A DNA stretch of 64,000 nucleotides from Paraflavitalea sp. CAU 1676. Lineage in GTDB: Bacteria; Bacteroidota; Bacteroidia; Chitinophagales; Chitinophagaceae. Where the stretch lies: the NCBI RefSeq assembly GCF_029223285.1, contig NZ_JARHUJ010000002.1, positions 744,001-808,000 on the forward strand, written 5' to 3'. This document shows positions 1-8,378 of this stretch, one piece after another; the first letter of the stretch is position 1, and every line of letters begins with the position of its first letter. A model generated the notes under the pieces. The model had not been told where the DNA came from and ran no database searches. It was given only the letters and a program-made list of their open reading frames with translations. The position numbers were made by a program, and so were the translations under genes.

Positions 1-478
1 TGTTATCGGCCAGCGATACATAGACCACTCCTTTCAATACCTGCACATCTACACCGCTCAGCTCTTCGCGGCTCAAGGAGCGGGTGAGGTTGTTGGTGAG
101 CACCATGTTGAGCGAGTCGCTCTTGTTCTTGGTATTCACGAGGTGCTGGATATACTTGTTGGAGGCGGTGATCTCATCGACCAGTTTGGAGATATTGACA
201 TTGCCCTGGTTGGCGCCGGAGAGACATTTCTCCAGCGAGGCCTGGAGGGCAGTGATGGCCGCTTTACCCTGGGCGATCTGCTCTTCGAGGCTGGATACGC
301 GGGTGGTGGCGGCTGCGAGGTTCTGCTGGCAGGTTTGCAGGTTGCTATTGGCCGATGCACTGGAAGCCCGCAGGGTTTCGTGATCTTTGCTCAACGCATC
401 ATATTTCTTTTTGCTGATACATCCCGTGCCTACCATGGCCAGCATGAGCAGGCCTACTGACAAACGAATTATTCTCAT
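1..478 (-). CDS. OmpA-family outer-membrane lipoprotein, N-terminal part (runs off the window)
   Basis: The reading frame opens at the ATG at 478-476 and continues past the left edge, so only about 159 residues are present. The protein begins with a basic, hydrophobic signal (MRIIRLSVGLLMLAMVGTGC) ending in a lipobox, which implies a lipid-anchored envelope protein. It continues with SKKKYDAL and a long Ala/Gln/Ser/Leu-rich coiled coil. The last visible residues (LSGVDVQVLKGVVYVSLADN) match the start of the OmpA/MotB peptidoglycan-binding domain as found in Bacteroidota OmpA lipoproteins. The C-terminal domain lies outside the window, so the family call rests on the N-terminal architecture. 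Confidence 0.75.
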   Translation of the reverse strand, partial: MRIIRLSVGLLMLAMVGTGCISKKKYDALSKDHETLRASSASANSNLQTCQQNLAAATTRVSSLEEQIAQGKAAITALQASLEKCLSGANQGNVNISKLVDEITASNKYIQHLVNTKNKSDSLNMVLTNNLTRSLSREELSGVDVQVLKGVVYVSLADN

Positions 479-960
479 ATTAAAATGGTTTAAGTAACAA
501 AAGCTTAGGACCATTCTGCGGCTGGAGCAAGGGGTGTAGTCGATTGATGACAGAGAAGATACTTTTTTTGTGCCAGCAGCCGGCCGAGTGTTAAAGAGCG
601 GCTGGCCAATTTGTATGCTTTTAGGAACATTTGGCAGGGTTGGCGGCCGCGACTGCGGCACCGTAACGATGCCCGTATATCGCGAATAGCGGACAGAGCC
701 TACTGATTGCTAATTCATTAGCCCCGTGTTATTAAAATCTCCTTAAAGAAGGCGCTGTGGCATTTTAGTGAATCGATTGCGCCCGCTGATGCTTACCGCT
801 TTTGCTTATTTTGCGATCCGTCAAAAAAATACCCTTCTTGTCAAAGCCCCTTGTTGTAGAAAATATGGAACAAAAGAAGGTGAGCTTCCGACTGATGGAT
901 CGATGGTCGTTCACGTGGAAGTTTGAGCGTTAGGCGGGGAAGGAAGCTGTAGTAACGGGC
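479..960. other. Intergenic stretch without a convincing gene
   Basis: The 5' flank of the lipoprotein gene, about 480 bases. I see no long frame and no RNA gene. A 22-codon frame at 864-932 is too short to support. Promoter elements for the leftward lipoprotein gene probably lie at the left end, but no clear box is visible. Confidence 0.4.
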
Positions 961-997
961 AAAAAAATAGGGCGCAACGTTGATACGTCCGCCCTTT
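961..997 (-). terminator. Candidate rho-independent terminator of the small lipoprotein gene
   Basis: Read on the minus strand, AGGGCG and CGCCCT form a 6-bp stem (990-995 with 969-974), followed by A and a run of T. It lies about 35 bases beyond the stop of the gene ending at 1030. The loop is long, so the support is moderate. Confidence 0.45.
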
Positions 998-1029
998 CTC
1001 CCATTAAACCCCTTAGGGCTATAAACATT

Positions 1030-1416
1030 TTACCATTTTCGTTTTAAGTTCCAGACCACACAATTGGGTGAGTTCTTTGGCCTGGAAAAATGAAAGGTGT
1101 CGATGACCTGGCTGCTGTCGTAGTTCATTACTTTGAATACGTATTCCGCTTCGGCGGACACGCGCACGTATTCAAACAAACTGTCTGTACACAGGGGTGC
1201 TTTTTCGGCATACCTGATAGGGATATCCGCGCCGTCGTTGACGAGCAGCATACAGTTTTTTGCCATTAACGAATCTGAAGAATAGAACCGGACATTGATC
1301 AGGTATTGTGCCGGCAAAGGAGAAGAAGCAGAGCCTGAACCAACTGAGCCACCACTATAGTGGCCATATTCTTTGGTGCATCCAAATAGTATTAACAGTA
1401 CCAGCGCGTATTTCAT
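1030..1416 (-). CDS. Small hypothetical lipoprotein
   Basis: 128 residues. The N-terminus MKYALVLLILFGC is a short lipoprotein signal with Cys13 as the likely lipidated residue, followed by a Gly/Ser-rich linker (residues about 19-32). The remainder is a single beta-rich domain containing three cysteines. I recognise no named domain. The gene stands alone, with a terminator-like hairpin downstream. The function is unknown. It is probably a periplasm- or surface-facing lipoprotein of the kind common in Chitinophagaceae. Confidence 0.6.
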   Translation of the reverse strand: MKYALVLLILFGCTKEYGHYSGGSVGSGSASSPLPAQYLINVRFYSSDSLMAKNCMLLVNDGADIPIRYAEKAPLCTDSLFEYVRVSAEAEYVFKVMNYDSSQVIDTFHFSRPKNSPNCVVWNLKRKW

Positions 1417-1720
1417 ACAATGGTTTAATGGATTAATGGAATAACCATGACCCTATGGGAATAACAACCTGTTAAGGCGCTTGCTGTACGATATCACTAT
1501 TTGGTTGGAGAGATAAGATTAACGCGAATCAGTGGGGAACGTTGCGTCGGTAATGACAATACTAATTTAGGAAGAAAACTTAATACAAAATTCACTTGCC
1601 GCTTTTTTTCTAAATAAATTTCTGCTCTCCCGATTTTTCTTCCACAATCGCATCTAAGCTCATGGGGTGTTTCGTATGTTACCCAAAACAGCTGCTGCGC
1701 TGTTATCCAATAAACATACT

Positions 1721-2827
1721 ATGAAATACCACAAGATCTCTTTTTGTACGGTATGCATGAACCGTACTATGCACCTGAAGTCAACGCTGCTGCGTAATAT
1801 CGAAGACAATCTTCACTATCCTCACCTTGAATATGTTTTGCTGAATTATGGATCGAAAGACGACATGCACGACTGGGTGCAAACGCATTTCGATGCCTAC
1901 CTGCAATCCGGCCTCCTTAAATATTACCGCACGGATTTTCCGGATGTATTTAAAATGAGCCATGCGAAGAACATGGCCTTCCGCCTGGCTACCGGCGATA
2001 TATTGTGCAGCATCGATGCAGACAATTATACCGGCGATGGTTTTGCGTTGTACGTGAATCAACTGTTCCGGAAAGACCCGGCCATCTTCCTGGCGCCGCC
2101 CTGGATTGCACCGGGCAAGAAGTGGTGGGATGTGCAGGGCCGTTTGTGTTTATGGCGGGAGGACTACTACCGGTTTCGTGGCTATGATGAAGGTTTTATA
2201 GACTATGGTTACGAAGACCAGGACCTGAAGCAACGTATGATGCACGCGGGCCTGCGCAAAGCGGTGATCCGCAATACCAAATTCCTGCAGGCCATTCCGC
2301 ATACGGATCAATTGCGCATGGCGGGCGGCATCAGCCGGAAGTTGCTGGCCAATTTATTACTCACGTCTATCGGTCGTCATGAATGGGAGCTGTATTACCT
2401 CCGCACCGACAATACTTATGAACATTACCGGCTGCATGCACCGCAGATCCGGATAGAAGATGCAGGAACGCTTTATTGTTCGCCGGCTATCCTCACGAAT
2501 TTGCGGCTGCACCACGTTGACACCGGCCGTTACCTACTTCATGAAAAGGGCCTAACGCTGCGCGACGACAACCGGCCGCAGCCTGAAGACCTGGAATACC
2601 GGATCGCCCAGCAATTTAGCAGCCCTGGCGGCCGCTTGTATTACCGGCTGGGGCCGGGCAGCCTGATGGACCAATTGTTACTGCACCGCTCCTGTTACCT
2701 TGGCCGGCAACGCCTGTTGCAGAACCGGAAGGAGCCCTGTATGGTGAATGCGCAGGGATTTGGAGAAGGCGCGGTGACGGCGGTGAGCGGCCGGAAGATG
2801 CCCAGCATTTTATGTAGAACGCCATAA
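1721..2827 (+). CDS. Family 2-like glycosyltransferase
   Basis: A GT-A-type sugar transferase of about 368 residues from the ATG at 1721. That start places the first beta strand (KISFCTVCMNR) at the N-terminus, as in related enzymes. An upstream in-frame ATG at 1667 would add 18 unlike residues. Visible features are the nucleotide-sugar fold start, SHAKNMAFRLATGDILCSIDADN (acceptor-side motif and a DAD metal-binding signature), and RGYDEGFIDYGYEDQDL, the ED-containing segment typical of the galactosyltransferase-like C-terminal part. The last 100 residues are not recognised. Donor and acceptor cannot be told from sequence. The gene stands alone, just upstream of a decayed gcvH. Confidence 0.75.
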   Translation: MKYHKISFCTVCMNRTMHLKSTLLRNIEDNLHYPHLEYVLLNYGSKDDMHDWVQTHFDAYLQSGLLKYYRTDFPDVFKMSHAKNMAFRLATGDILCSIDADNYTGDGFALYVNQLFRKDPAIFLAPPWIAPGKKWWDVQGRLCLWREDYYRFRGYDEGFIDYGYEDQDLKQRMMHAGLRKAVIRNTKFLQAIPHTDQLRMAGGISRKLLANLLLTSIGRHEWELYYLRTDNTYEHYRLHAPQIRIEDAGTLYCSPAILTNLRLHHVDTGRYLLHEKGLTLRDDNRPQPEDLEYRIAQQFSSPGGRLYYRLGPGSLMDQLLLHRSCYLGRQRLLQNRKEPCMVNAQGFGEGAVTAVSGRKMPSILCRTP

Positions 2828-2836
2828 AACTTTACG

Positions 2837-3048
2837 ATGAACCATTTCCCGGACGATCTGCTTTACACCAAAGATCATGGCTGGATGCGGGTGGAGGGCA
2901 AGGAAAGGAAGAGCCCGATATGGTGAACACGGATCCATACGGGGACGGCTGGATCATAAGGATACAGATCACCCATCCCGGTCAGCTCAAGGACCTGATG
3001 AGTCCGGCAGAGTATGCAGACTTCGTGAAGCAGGAAGCGGCTGGGTAA
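2837..3048 (+). pseudogene. gcvH: Glycine cleavage system H protein (gcvH) remnant with internal deletion
   Basis: The first frame (2837-2905) reads MNHFPDDLLYTKDHGWMRVEG, which is the conserved start of GcvH. From 2911, in a different frame, the sequence reads EPDMVNTDPYGDGWIIRIQI and on to a stop at 3046-3048, which is the conserved GcvH C-terminus. The middle of the protein, including the lipoyl-lysine hairpin, is missing (about 55-60 of the usual 125-130 residues) and the two ends are out of frame. It cannot make a working lipoyl carrier. A functional copy is presumably elsewhere in the genome. Confidence 0.85.
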
Positions 3049-3096
3049 GGGAGGGCTGGTTTTGTGACGGCTTGGGAGTTTGTATGACCTGTTGCC

Positions 3097-3603
3097 TCAG
3101 GCGGCTTTTAGACGCATGATGGTACTGCAGAGTGGCAGTAAGCCGAAGGAGACTGCTATGAAAATGCCTACCCGGATACAGTTGAGGAAACGCCATTGAT
3201 GGGCCCTGGCGACGAGGCCGGCGGGCTCCGGGGCTCCGTTTGCGATGGCCTGGAAGGCGATGATGTTGGGCGCGAAGTAGGTGAGGGTCCATACGCGCAC
3301 GGCGAAATGGATGGCGAAAAGTACGAGCAGCCAATTGCGGATGGGATCGATATGCCAGCAGAAGACGATGGCGAGAATAAAGGTGATTTCGTGCAGGGAA
3401 TGGATGATGATCCAGAAAGTCTTTAGATCGAGGTCGTAGGGCGCTTTAAAATAGTGCAGGGAGGCAGGTGGATGCTGTGACCATTTGGGCACGATGACGG
3501 CCGTTTCGAAGAGCTGGGCGCCGTTCATGAGGAAGTAGGCGAGGGTAGTGATGAGTAACCAGGTTTCGCCGCGGGCGATGTAGGAGGCGGTTAATGTATT
3601 CAT
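3097..3603 (-). CDS. Small four-helix membrane protein, in operon with marR
   Basis: 168 residues with about four hydrophobic segments (near residues 15-35, 65-82, 88-108 and 140-160). I recognise no named family. The start codon overlaps the stop of the upstream marR gene (ATGA at 3600-3603), so the two are co-translated and this is the likely regulated partner. MarR-linked small membrane proteins are often stress or efflux accessories, but nothing in this sequence identifies a substrate. Confidence 0.7.
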   Translation of the reverse strand: MNTLTASYIARGETWLLITTLAYFLMNGAQLFETAVIVPKWSQHPPASLHYFKAPYDLDLKTFWIIIHSLHEITFILAIVFCWHIDPIRNWLLVLFAIHFAVRVWTLTYFAPNIIAFQAIANGAPEPAGLVARAHQWRFLNCIRVGIFIAVSFGLLPLCSTIMRLKAA

Positions 3604-4082
3604 GGCTGTGTAGATTGGGTGGTGTCGTTGAGTTGTTGGGTGATATTGGTCATGATGTCGATGGCGCCGCTGAAGTAGCGCAGGATGACCTGCAGCTCAT
3701 CGGCGGAGAAGGTATCATAAAAAGCCAGGGTTTGCTGCTGGAGGGGGACAAAGAGCGGCTCCAGGAGGGTTTGGATATTCTCTTTGTGGGGCACGATGTA
3801 GACCTTGCGGCGATCGTGCTTATCGTACTGTCGCTTGACGAGCTTTAGCTTGACGAGGCGATCTACCAGTCCGGTAATGGCCCCGGTAGTGAGACCGGTT
3901 AGTGTGGCCAGTTCCCCGGCCGTTACCTGCCCTTGCTGCATGATGAGGCCAAGGTATTTGTGGTCGGTGCCCGAGAGGCCGGCCTTGCGGGCGATGGCTT
4001 CGTGCATGAGCAGGGAGGCGTCGGAATAGGTGCGACTGGCTGCCCGGAGCGATTGTATGGTATCCTGACTATCTGGTTGCAT
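3600..4082 (-). CDS. MarR-family transcriptional regulator
   Basis: 160 residues with the MarR winged-helix layout. An N-terminal dimerisation helix is followed by the HTH at about residues 55-80 (GELATLTGLTTGAITGLVDRL) and the wing RQYDKHDRRKVYI, which carries the DxRxxx signature. Helices then lead to the C-terminus. It is the first gene of a two-gene operon with a membrane protein (4-bp overlap). A perfect inverted repeat 28-50 bases upstream (4110-4132) is the likely autoregulatory operator. The inducer is unknown. Confidence 0.9.
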   Translation of the reverse strand: MQPDSQDTIQSLRAASRTYSDASLLMHEAIARKAGLSGTDHKYLGLIMQQGQVTAGELATLTGLTTGAITGLVDRLVKLKLVKRQYDKHDRRKVYIVPHKENIQTLLEPLFVPLQQQTLAFYDTFSADELQVILRYFSGAIDIMTNITQQLNDTTQSTQP

Positions 4083-4109
4083 TATTTTCGGGATTAAACT
4101 TATCAGCTA

Positions 4110-4132
4110 ATTATCTTACCCACTAAGATAAT
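4110..4132. promoter_or_regulatory. Probable MarR operator
   Basis: ATTATCTTA and TAAGATAAT form a perfect 9-bp inverted repeat with a 5-base spacer. It lies directly upstream of the marR start (4082). Size, AT-rich arms and position fit a MarR dimer site and suggest autorepression. Confidence 0.7.
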
Positions 4133-4293
4133 GCTTTACCGACGAATAAACCAAATAGGGGCTGCATTTCGTGGACCAAAACGAGGGGTCGTGAAAGGTT
4201 AATTTTGCGTGCTAATCCCTTCTAAATCATAGAAAAGAAAATTATTTCTGTAATTATTTTTGGTAGATATGATTCAAATACTACTTTTGCCGC

Positions 4294-4378
4294 GGAGAGA
4301 TGGCAGAGCGGTCGAATGCGGCGGTCTTGAAAACCGTTGACTGTCACAGGTCCGGGGGTTCGAATCCCTCTCTCTCCG
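4294..4378 (+). tRNA. tRNA-Ser (anticodon TGA)
   Basis: Acceptor stem GGAGAGA (4294-4300) pairs with TCTCTCC (4371-4377), with discriminator G4378. The anticodon arm GCGGT-CTTGAAA-ACCGT gives anticodon TGA at 4328-4330. There is a long class II variable arm, and the T arm contains GGTTCGAATCC. CCA is not encoded. The 3' end serves as the attachment site of the adjacent islands. Confidence 0.95.
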
Positions 4379-4382
4379 CTGA
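4365..4382 (+). repeat. Attachment-site core at the tRNA-Ser 3' end (left end of island A)
   Basis: The 18-base sequence TCCCTCTCTCTCCGCTGA spans the end of the tRNA and recurs exactly at 30129-30146. The integrase gene begins 260 bases downstream. This is the usual arrangement for a tRNA-targeting tyrosine recombinase element, where the incoming element restores the tRNA and the displaced 3' end marks the far junction. Confidence 0.85.
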
Positions 4383-4413
4383 TAACAATTAGGTTAAATA
4401 AGCTTAAAGCAAT

Positions 4414-4450
4414 AAAGCCTGCAAAATCAATGATTTGCAGGCTTTTTGCT
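4414..4450 (+). terminator. Rho-independent terminator downstream of tRNA-Ser
   Basis: AAAGCCTGCAAA (4414-4425) pairs perfectly with TTTGCAGGCTTT (4434-4445), with an 8-base loop and a T-rich tail. It ends tRNA transcription and separates it from the integrase gene. Confidence 0.85.
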
Positions 4451-4640
4451 TTTTAACCCTTCCTGCATTTTACTCCATTTTATGACAAGACTCCAGCGCG
4501 TCATTCGTGTACGTTGACCTCTCTTTACAAAGACGCGCTAAACTTGACGCAGACGGCTGTTTATTAACACTTTGTAAGAACTGAACTCGATTTTACCAGC
4601 ACCATTCTGGTGTAATTTCAAAACACAAAAACGTGAAATC

Positions 4641-5858
4641 ATGGAAAAGAGTTTCGGTTTGATCTTCTTTATCAAGAAGCCCAAGACGGCCACCGTCAGC
4701 CAGTATTTTGTTTACATGCGGATCACCACCAACGCCTCCTACTGCGACGTAAGTACTAAAATGAAATGGGACCCGACCAAATGGAATGCCCAGGCGGGTA
4801 GGGCGGAGGGCCGAACGGAAGCCGCTAAAACCCTCAATTCGTACCTGGACGTGCTCCAACGGAAAGTGTACGATATACGCAAACGACTGGCTGACCGGGA
4901 CGATCCGGTCACGGCAGAAAACATCAAAGCACTGTTACAGGGCGATGAGATCAAAAGGAAGAAGTATATGCTGCTGGAAATCTTTCAGCAACACAATGAC
5001 CAGATGACGGCACTGGTTGGTCAGGAGTTCTCCCGAAAAACGCTGGAACGGTATCAAACTGCCTTCCGGCATATCCGGGCTTTCCTACAATGGAAATACA
5101 AGATTGATGATATAGATATTACCGAGCTCAACTACGAGTTTGTGACGGAATACGAGTTCTGGTTAAAGAGCGTGCGTAAGTGCAGTCACAACCCGGCTAT
5201 TAAGTATATCGCCAATTTTCGGAAGATCGTCAACCGCTGTCTTCGGAACGGCTGGTTGCAGAAAGACCCGTTTGTTGGGTTTAAGATGACAAAGAAAGAG
5301 GTAGAAAGGACCGCACTCACCGAGTTTGAACTGGAAGCTATCTCAGCCCTGACCTTCAAGGCTGAACGGCTAAGGCTTGTACGGGATATCTTCCTGTTTA
5401 GCTGTTATACCGGTCTTGCTTATGTCGATGTGGCCAAGAGTAAGCGGTCGGAGGTCTTTATAGGTGTTGACGGCGAGCAATGGTTATTGAGCAAGCGGCA
5501 GAAAACGGATATCTCCGCCCGTATCCCCCTGCTGCCACCTGCACTGAAGATACTGGAGCAATACAACGGCCATCCCCAATGTCAGCACCAGGATCGATTA
5601 TTGCCGGTACTCAGTAACCAGAAGACAAACGCCTACCTGAAAGAGATCGCCGACCAGGCCGGCATCACTAAGAACCTGACCTTCCATATAGCCCGGCATA
5701 CATTCGCCACCACCGTTACCCTTAGCAATGGGGTACCCATCGAAACAGTTTCAAAGATGCTCGGCCACCGGAACCTGCGGACGACTCAGCAGTATGCGAA
5801 GATTTTGGATAGGAAGGTGAGTGAGGATATGATGAAGTTGAAGGGAAAATTCAAGTAG
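4641..5858 (+). CDS. int: Tyrosine recombinase / integrase of island A
   Basis: 405 residues, the usual length for Bacteroidota element integrases. The order is an N-terminal arm-binding domain (about 1-100), a SAM-like core-binding domain (about 108-210) and the catalytic domain (about 225-400). Visible catalytic residues are His349 and Arg352 (HIAR), His376 (LGH) and the nucleophile Tyr385 (QQYAKI). The position usually held by the first Arg (TGLR) is Ala260 (TGLAYVDVA), a substitution also known in Bacteroides IntDOT-type recombinases. The gene is adjacent to the tRNA-Ser attachment site and reads into the element. It should catalyse integration at, and excision from, the 18-bp core. Island B has no integrase, so this enzyme may also act on its end. 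Confidence 0.93.
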   Translation: MEKSFGLIFFIKKPKTATVSQYFVYMRITTNASYCDVSTKMKWDPTKWNAQAGRAEGRTEAAKTLNSYLDVLQRKVYDIRKRLADRDDPVTAENIKALLQGDEIKRKKYMLLEIFQQHNDQMTALVGQEFSRKTLERYQTAFRHIRAFLQWKYKIDDIDITELNYEFVTEYEFWLKSVRKCSHNPAIKYIANFRKIVNRCLRNGWLQKDPFVGFKMTKKEVERTALTEFELEAISALTFKAERLRLVRDIFLFSCYTGLAYVDVAKSKRSEVFIGVDGEQWLLSKRQKTDISARIPLLPPALKILEQYNGHPQCQHQDRLLPVLSNQKTNAYLKEIADQAGITKNLTFHIARHTFATTVTLSNGVPIETVSKMLGHRNLRTTQQYAKILDRKVSEDMMKLKGKFK

Positions 5859-6025
5859 AAAATAAGATTGCCTAATACTAGCAAACATCCAAAGGCATAC
5901 CCGAAACAGGTCGGATACAGCAGTCTTATTTGACTTCGCTCAATATTATTGCTTCTATATACCGTTATCAGGGTATTTACCGTTAGTCAATTAATCGCCA
6001 GATTTGCTGACTAAATGTTTGTCCA

Positions 6026-6556
6026 ATGAAGCTTCTAATATTTTGCTCGCTTTTCCCTTTTATCACCATTGCCCAAAACAAGGATTCAGTCGTCACATAT
6101 ACAGGCGTAGTTAACATTGATTCAGTTAAAAAAGAAGAGTTGTATACCAGGGCCAGACAATGGTTTAACAAAAGCTTCAAAGACTAAAGGTCAATAATTA
6201 GGGTGTCAGATAAAGAAACTGGTGAAATATTAGCAAAAGCTATTGTGCAATCAAATCACTGGTATCAGGCATTAGGAAAAGAGTCAAAAATCCCAATCAG
6301 TTACAATTTTGACATCTCTATTTACCTGAAGGATGGGAAGTACAAATACGAATTCACAAATTTCATGGAGAGTGGCGATCTCGCTTCATATTCCGGACCA
6401 TTATTGGCCACCAATGAATATCCCACAAAGGGATATCGAAGCAAAGATATTATGGATAAAATTTGGATCAGCCAACGCGAAGAACTAAATACCACAATGT
6501 CGCAAATTGTTGCCGGGTTAAAAGAGTTCATGACGAAGTCGACCCTTGATTTTTGA
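6026..6556 (+). pseudogene. DUF4468-type secreted protein, broken by a nonsense codon
   Basis: The frame starts MKLLIFCSLFPFITIAQ (signal peptide) and matches the intact 178-residue protein at 30972-31508 over its whole length. A TAA at 6185-6187 (codon 54) interrupts it. The intact copy has TCA there, so one C-to-A change explains the break. The frame then continues undisturbed to 6556. DUF4468 is a TBP-like-fold domain found in secreted Bacteroidota proteins of unknown role. Recent inactivation is likely, since almost nothing else has decayed. Confidence 0.85.
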
Positions 6557-6756
6557 CGCTTTGCAACCGGCCGAACGCAAACGGCATGTCGCCCTTTCGC
6601 TAACCTTTAAAGCTGAACGTTTGCGGCCACCACAAGACACGACAGTCATATGATGAACTTTTGATCCATTTTAATACATTTTACGATCATTGGAGAGCTA
6701 TTCAATTTTGCCATTTGCTACTTCAGTTACCATAACCAACCTAAACAATGTGCAAT

Positions 6757-8310
6757 ATGAAGCACCTAATAAAACCTCTCGTTGCTTGCTTACTGCTTGC
6801 ATTAGCATTTTCATCATTTGCACAGAGGGACGTTACTGTTCTGAACGGCTACAAGTACATCTACCTTCCGCCGCTAACTTATCAAGACGGCACAAGTGAT
6901 CGATGGGGGATCAGGAATTCTGTAAAAGAAAAATTAATGGCCTCAGGCCTTGCCGTCTTAGACGCAGTTACCCTTACTCCACAGGGTACTCCTGCTAACT
7001 GTCTTACAGCCGTTTGCACCATCGATCATACAAATAACGCATACCAAGCGGCATCCGATTACTTATACTTGAAAATACTTAACTGTCAAGGTCAGACAAT
7101 ATATACTTCGCAAGGAGCAACGGGAGCGTTAGTGTTAACCTTTCAGCAAGGTTGGAGAAAAGCAACCAAAGAATCTCTAAGAGATTTCAGCTCATATAAG
7201 TACAAATTTGACGAAAAGTCAACTTTTGAATCGAAGCTCTTTGGGAGCTTACCTCCAGTTGAAAAACTAAATGAAAATGAAGAGACGCTTAAGAAGTATT
7301 TTTCCGAAACAACAATTGACCCACTAGAAGGGATATACAAATCTTACCAAGCCCAAGGAATGACATACTACAAGGTGGCGATCAAAAAATTTGGAACGAC
7401 CTACAAGATGATTATTATAGATGCCGAATACAGAGCATGGCAGCCAGGTGAAGTAAAAGCTTATTTTGAGCAAAGCTCAATGACTGGATTATTCTCAGTA
7501 AAATGGTACATGGGAGACAAAAGACCATACGAAACCTTTGGATCCTTTGACGATGACGCTATTTTGACTATAGAATTAAAAGACAACCAAACTGGTCAAA
7601 AAAGGCAAGACAAATTTGTTAAAATGTTTCCATTAAGTTCAAACGGCGGAAATGTTAATGCTGGAACTAAAATTAAGGCATCAGGAAGTGGCTTTTTCAT
7701 CTCGACTGACGGATTGGTAGCGACAAATGCTCATGTAGTCGAACGAAGTCAAAATATAACTGTTTCAATTTCACATGAAACCGGAAATTCTAAATACAAA
7801 GCAAAGATTTTGCTTATTGACAATAAAAATGATGTCGCCATTCTGAAGATTGAGGATGAGAATTTTACTAGTCTTGCCAATTTACCGTTTGGAATAATCG
7901 AAGACGCAGAGATCGGAGAAAAGGTGTTTACTATTGGCTATCCTTTAAATGATATAATGGGTTCCAACTACAAAGTAAATGATGGCATAGTTAGCTCCAA
8001 ATCCGGCATCGCTGATGATATCAGGTATTATCAAATTTCTGTACCGCTTCAGCCCGGAAATAGTGGAGGCCCCCTTTTTAATAAACAAGGCAACATCATT
8101 GGCATCACATCTGCGCGGCTAAATAGCAAGGCAGTTGGAACTGAAGTCGAAAATGTCAATTACGCAATAAAATCAGCATACTTGCTTAATTTATACAACA
8201 TGTTGCCAAGCCGGTCAAAAATCAACAGCTCCTCCCAAGTTGCTGGCAGGGAACTGAAGGATCAAATTAAAGTCTTAAAAGACTTTGTCTGTTTAATTGT
8301 TGTGAACTGA
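6757..8310 (+). CDS. Secreted trypsin-like (S1/HtrA-type) serine protease, copy 1
   Basis: 517 residues from the ATG at 6757, which matches the start of the paralogue at 31697. The gene could begin three codons earlier. A signal peptide (residues 1-22, ending FAQ) is followed by an uncharacterised domain (about 25-300) and a trypsin-like domain (about 305-485). His326 (TNAHVV), Asp359 (KNDVAIL) and Ser436 (PGNSGGP) form a complete triad. No PDZ domain is visible. The protein is probably a periplasmic or secreted protease. It follows the broken DUF4468 gene and is convergent with the DUF5677 gene. The identical order in island B implies that the three genes travel as a unit. Confidence 0.85.
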   Translation: MKHLIKPLVACLLLALAFSSFAQRDVTVLNGYKYIYLPPLTYQDGTSDRWGIRNSVKEKLMASGLAVLDAVTLTPQGTPANCLTAVCTIDHTNNAYQAASDYLYLKILNCQGQTIYTSQGATGALVLTFQQGWRKATKESLRDFSSYKYKFDEKSTFESKLFGSLPPVEKLNENEETLKKYFSETTIDPLEGIYKSYQAQGMTYYKVAIKKFGTTYKMIIIDAEYRAWQPGEVKAYFEQSSMTGLFSVKWYMGDKRPYETFGSFDDDAILTIELKDNQTGQKRQDKFVKMFPLSSNGGNVNAGTKIKASGSGFFISTDGLVATNAHVVERSQNITVSISHETGNSKYKAKILLIDNKNDVAILKIEDENFTSLANLPFGIIEDAEIGEKVFTIGYPLNDIMGSNYKVNDGIVSSKSGIADDIRYYQISVPLQPGNSGGPLFNKQGNIIGITSARLNSKAVGTEVENVNYAIKSAYLLNLYNMLPSRSKINSSSQVAGRELKDQIKVLKDFVCLIVVN

Positions 8311-8378
8311 TATTTGTGACTTCTTGAAACTTTGGTCTCTGGGGGAAACCTGCATTATCAAAGACTAATCCCAATTTT

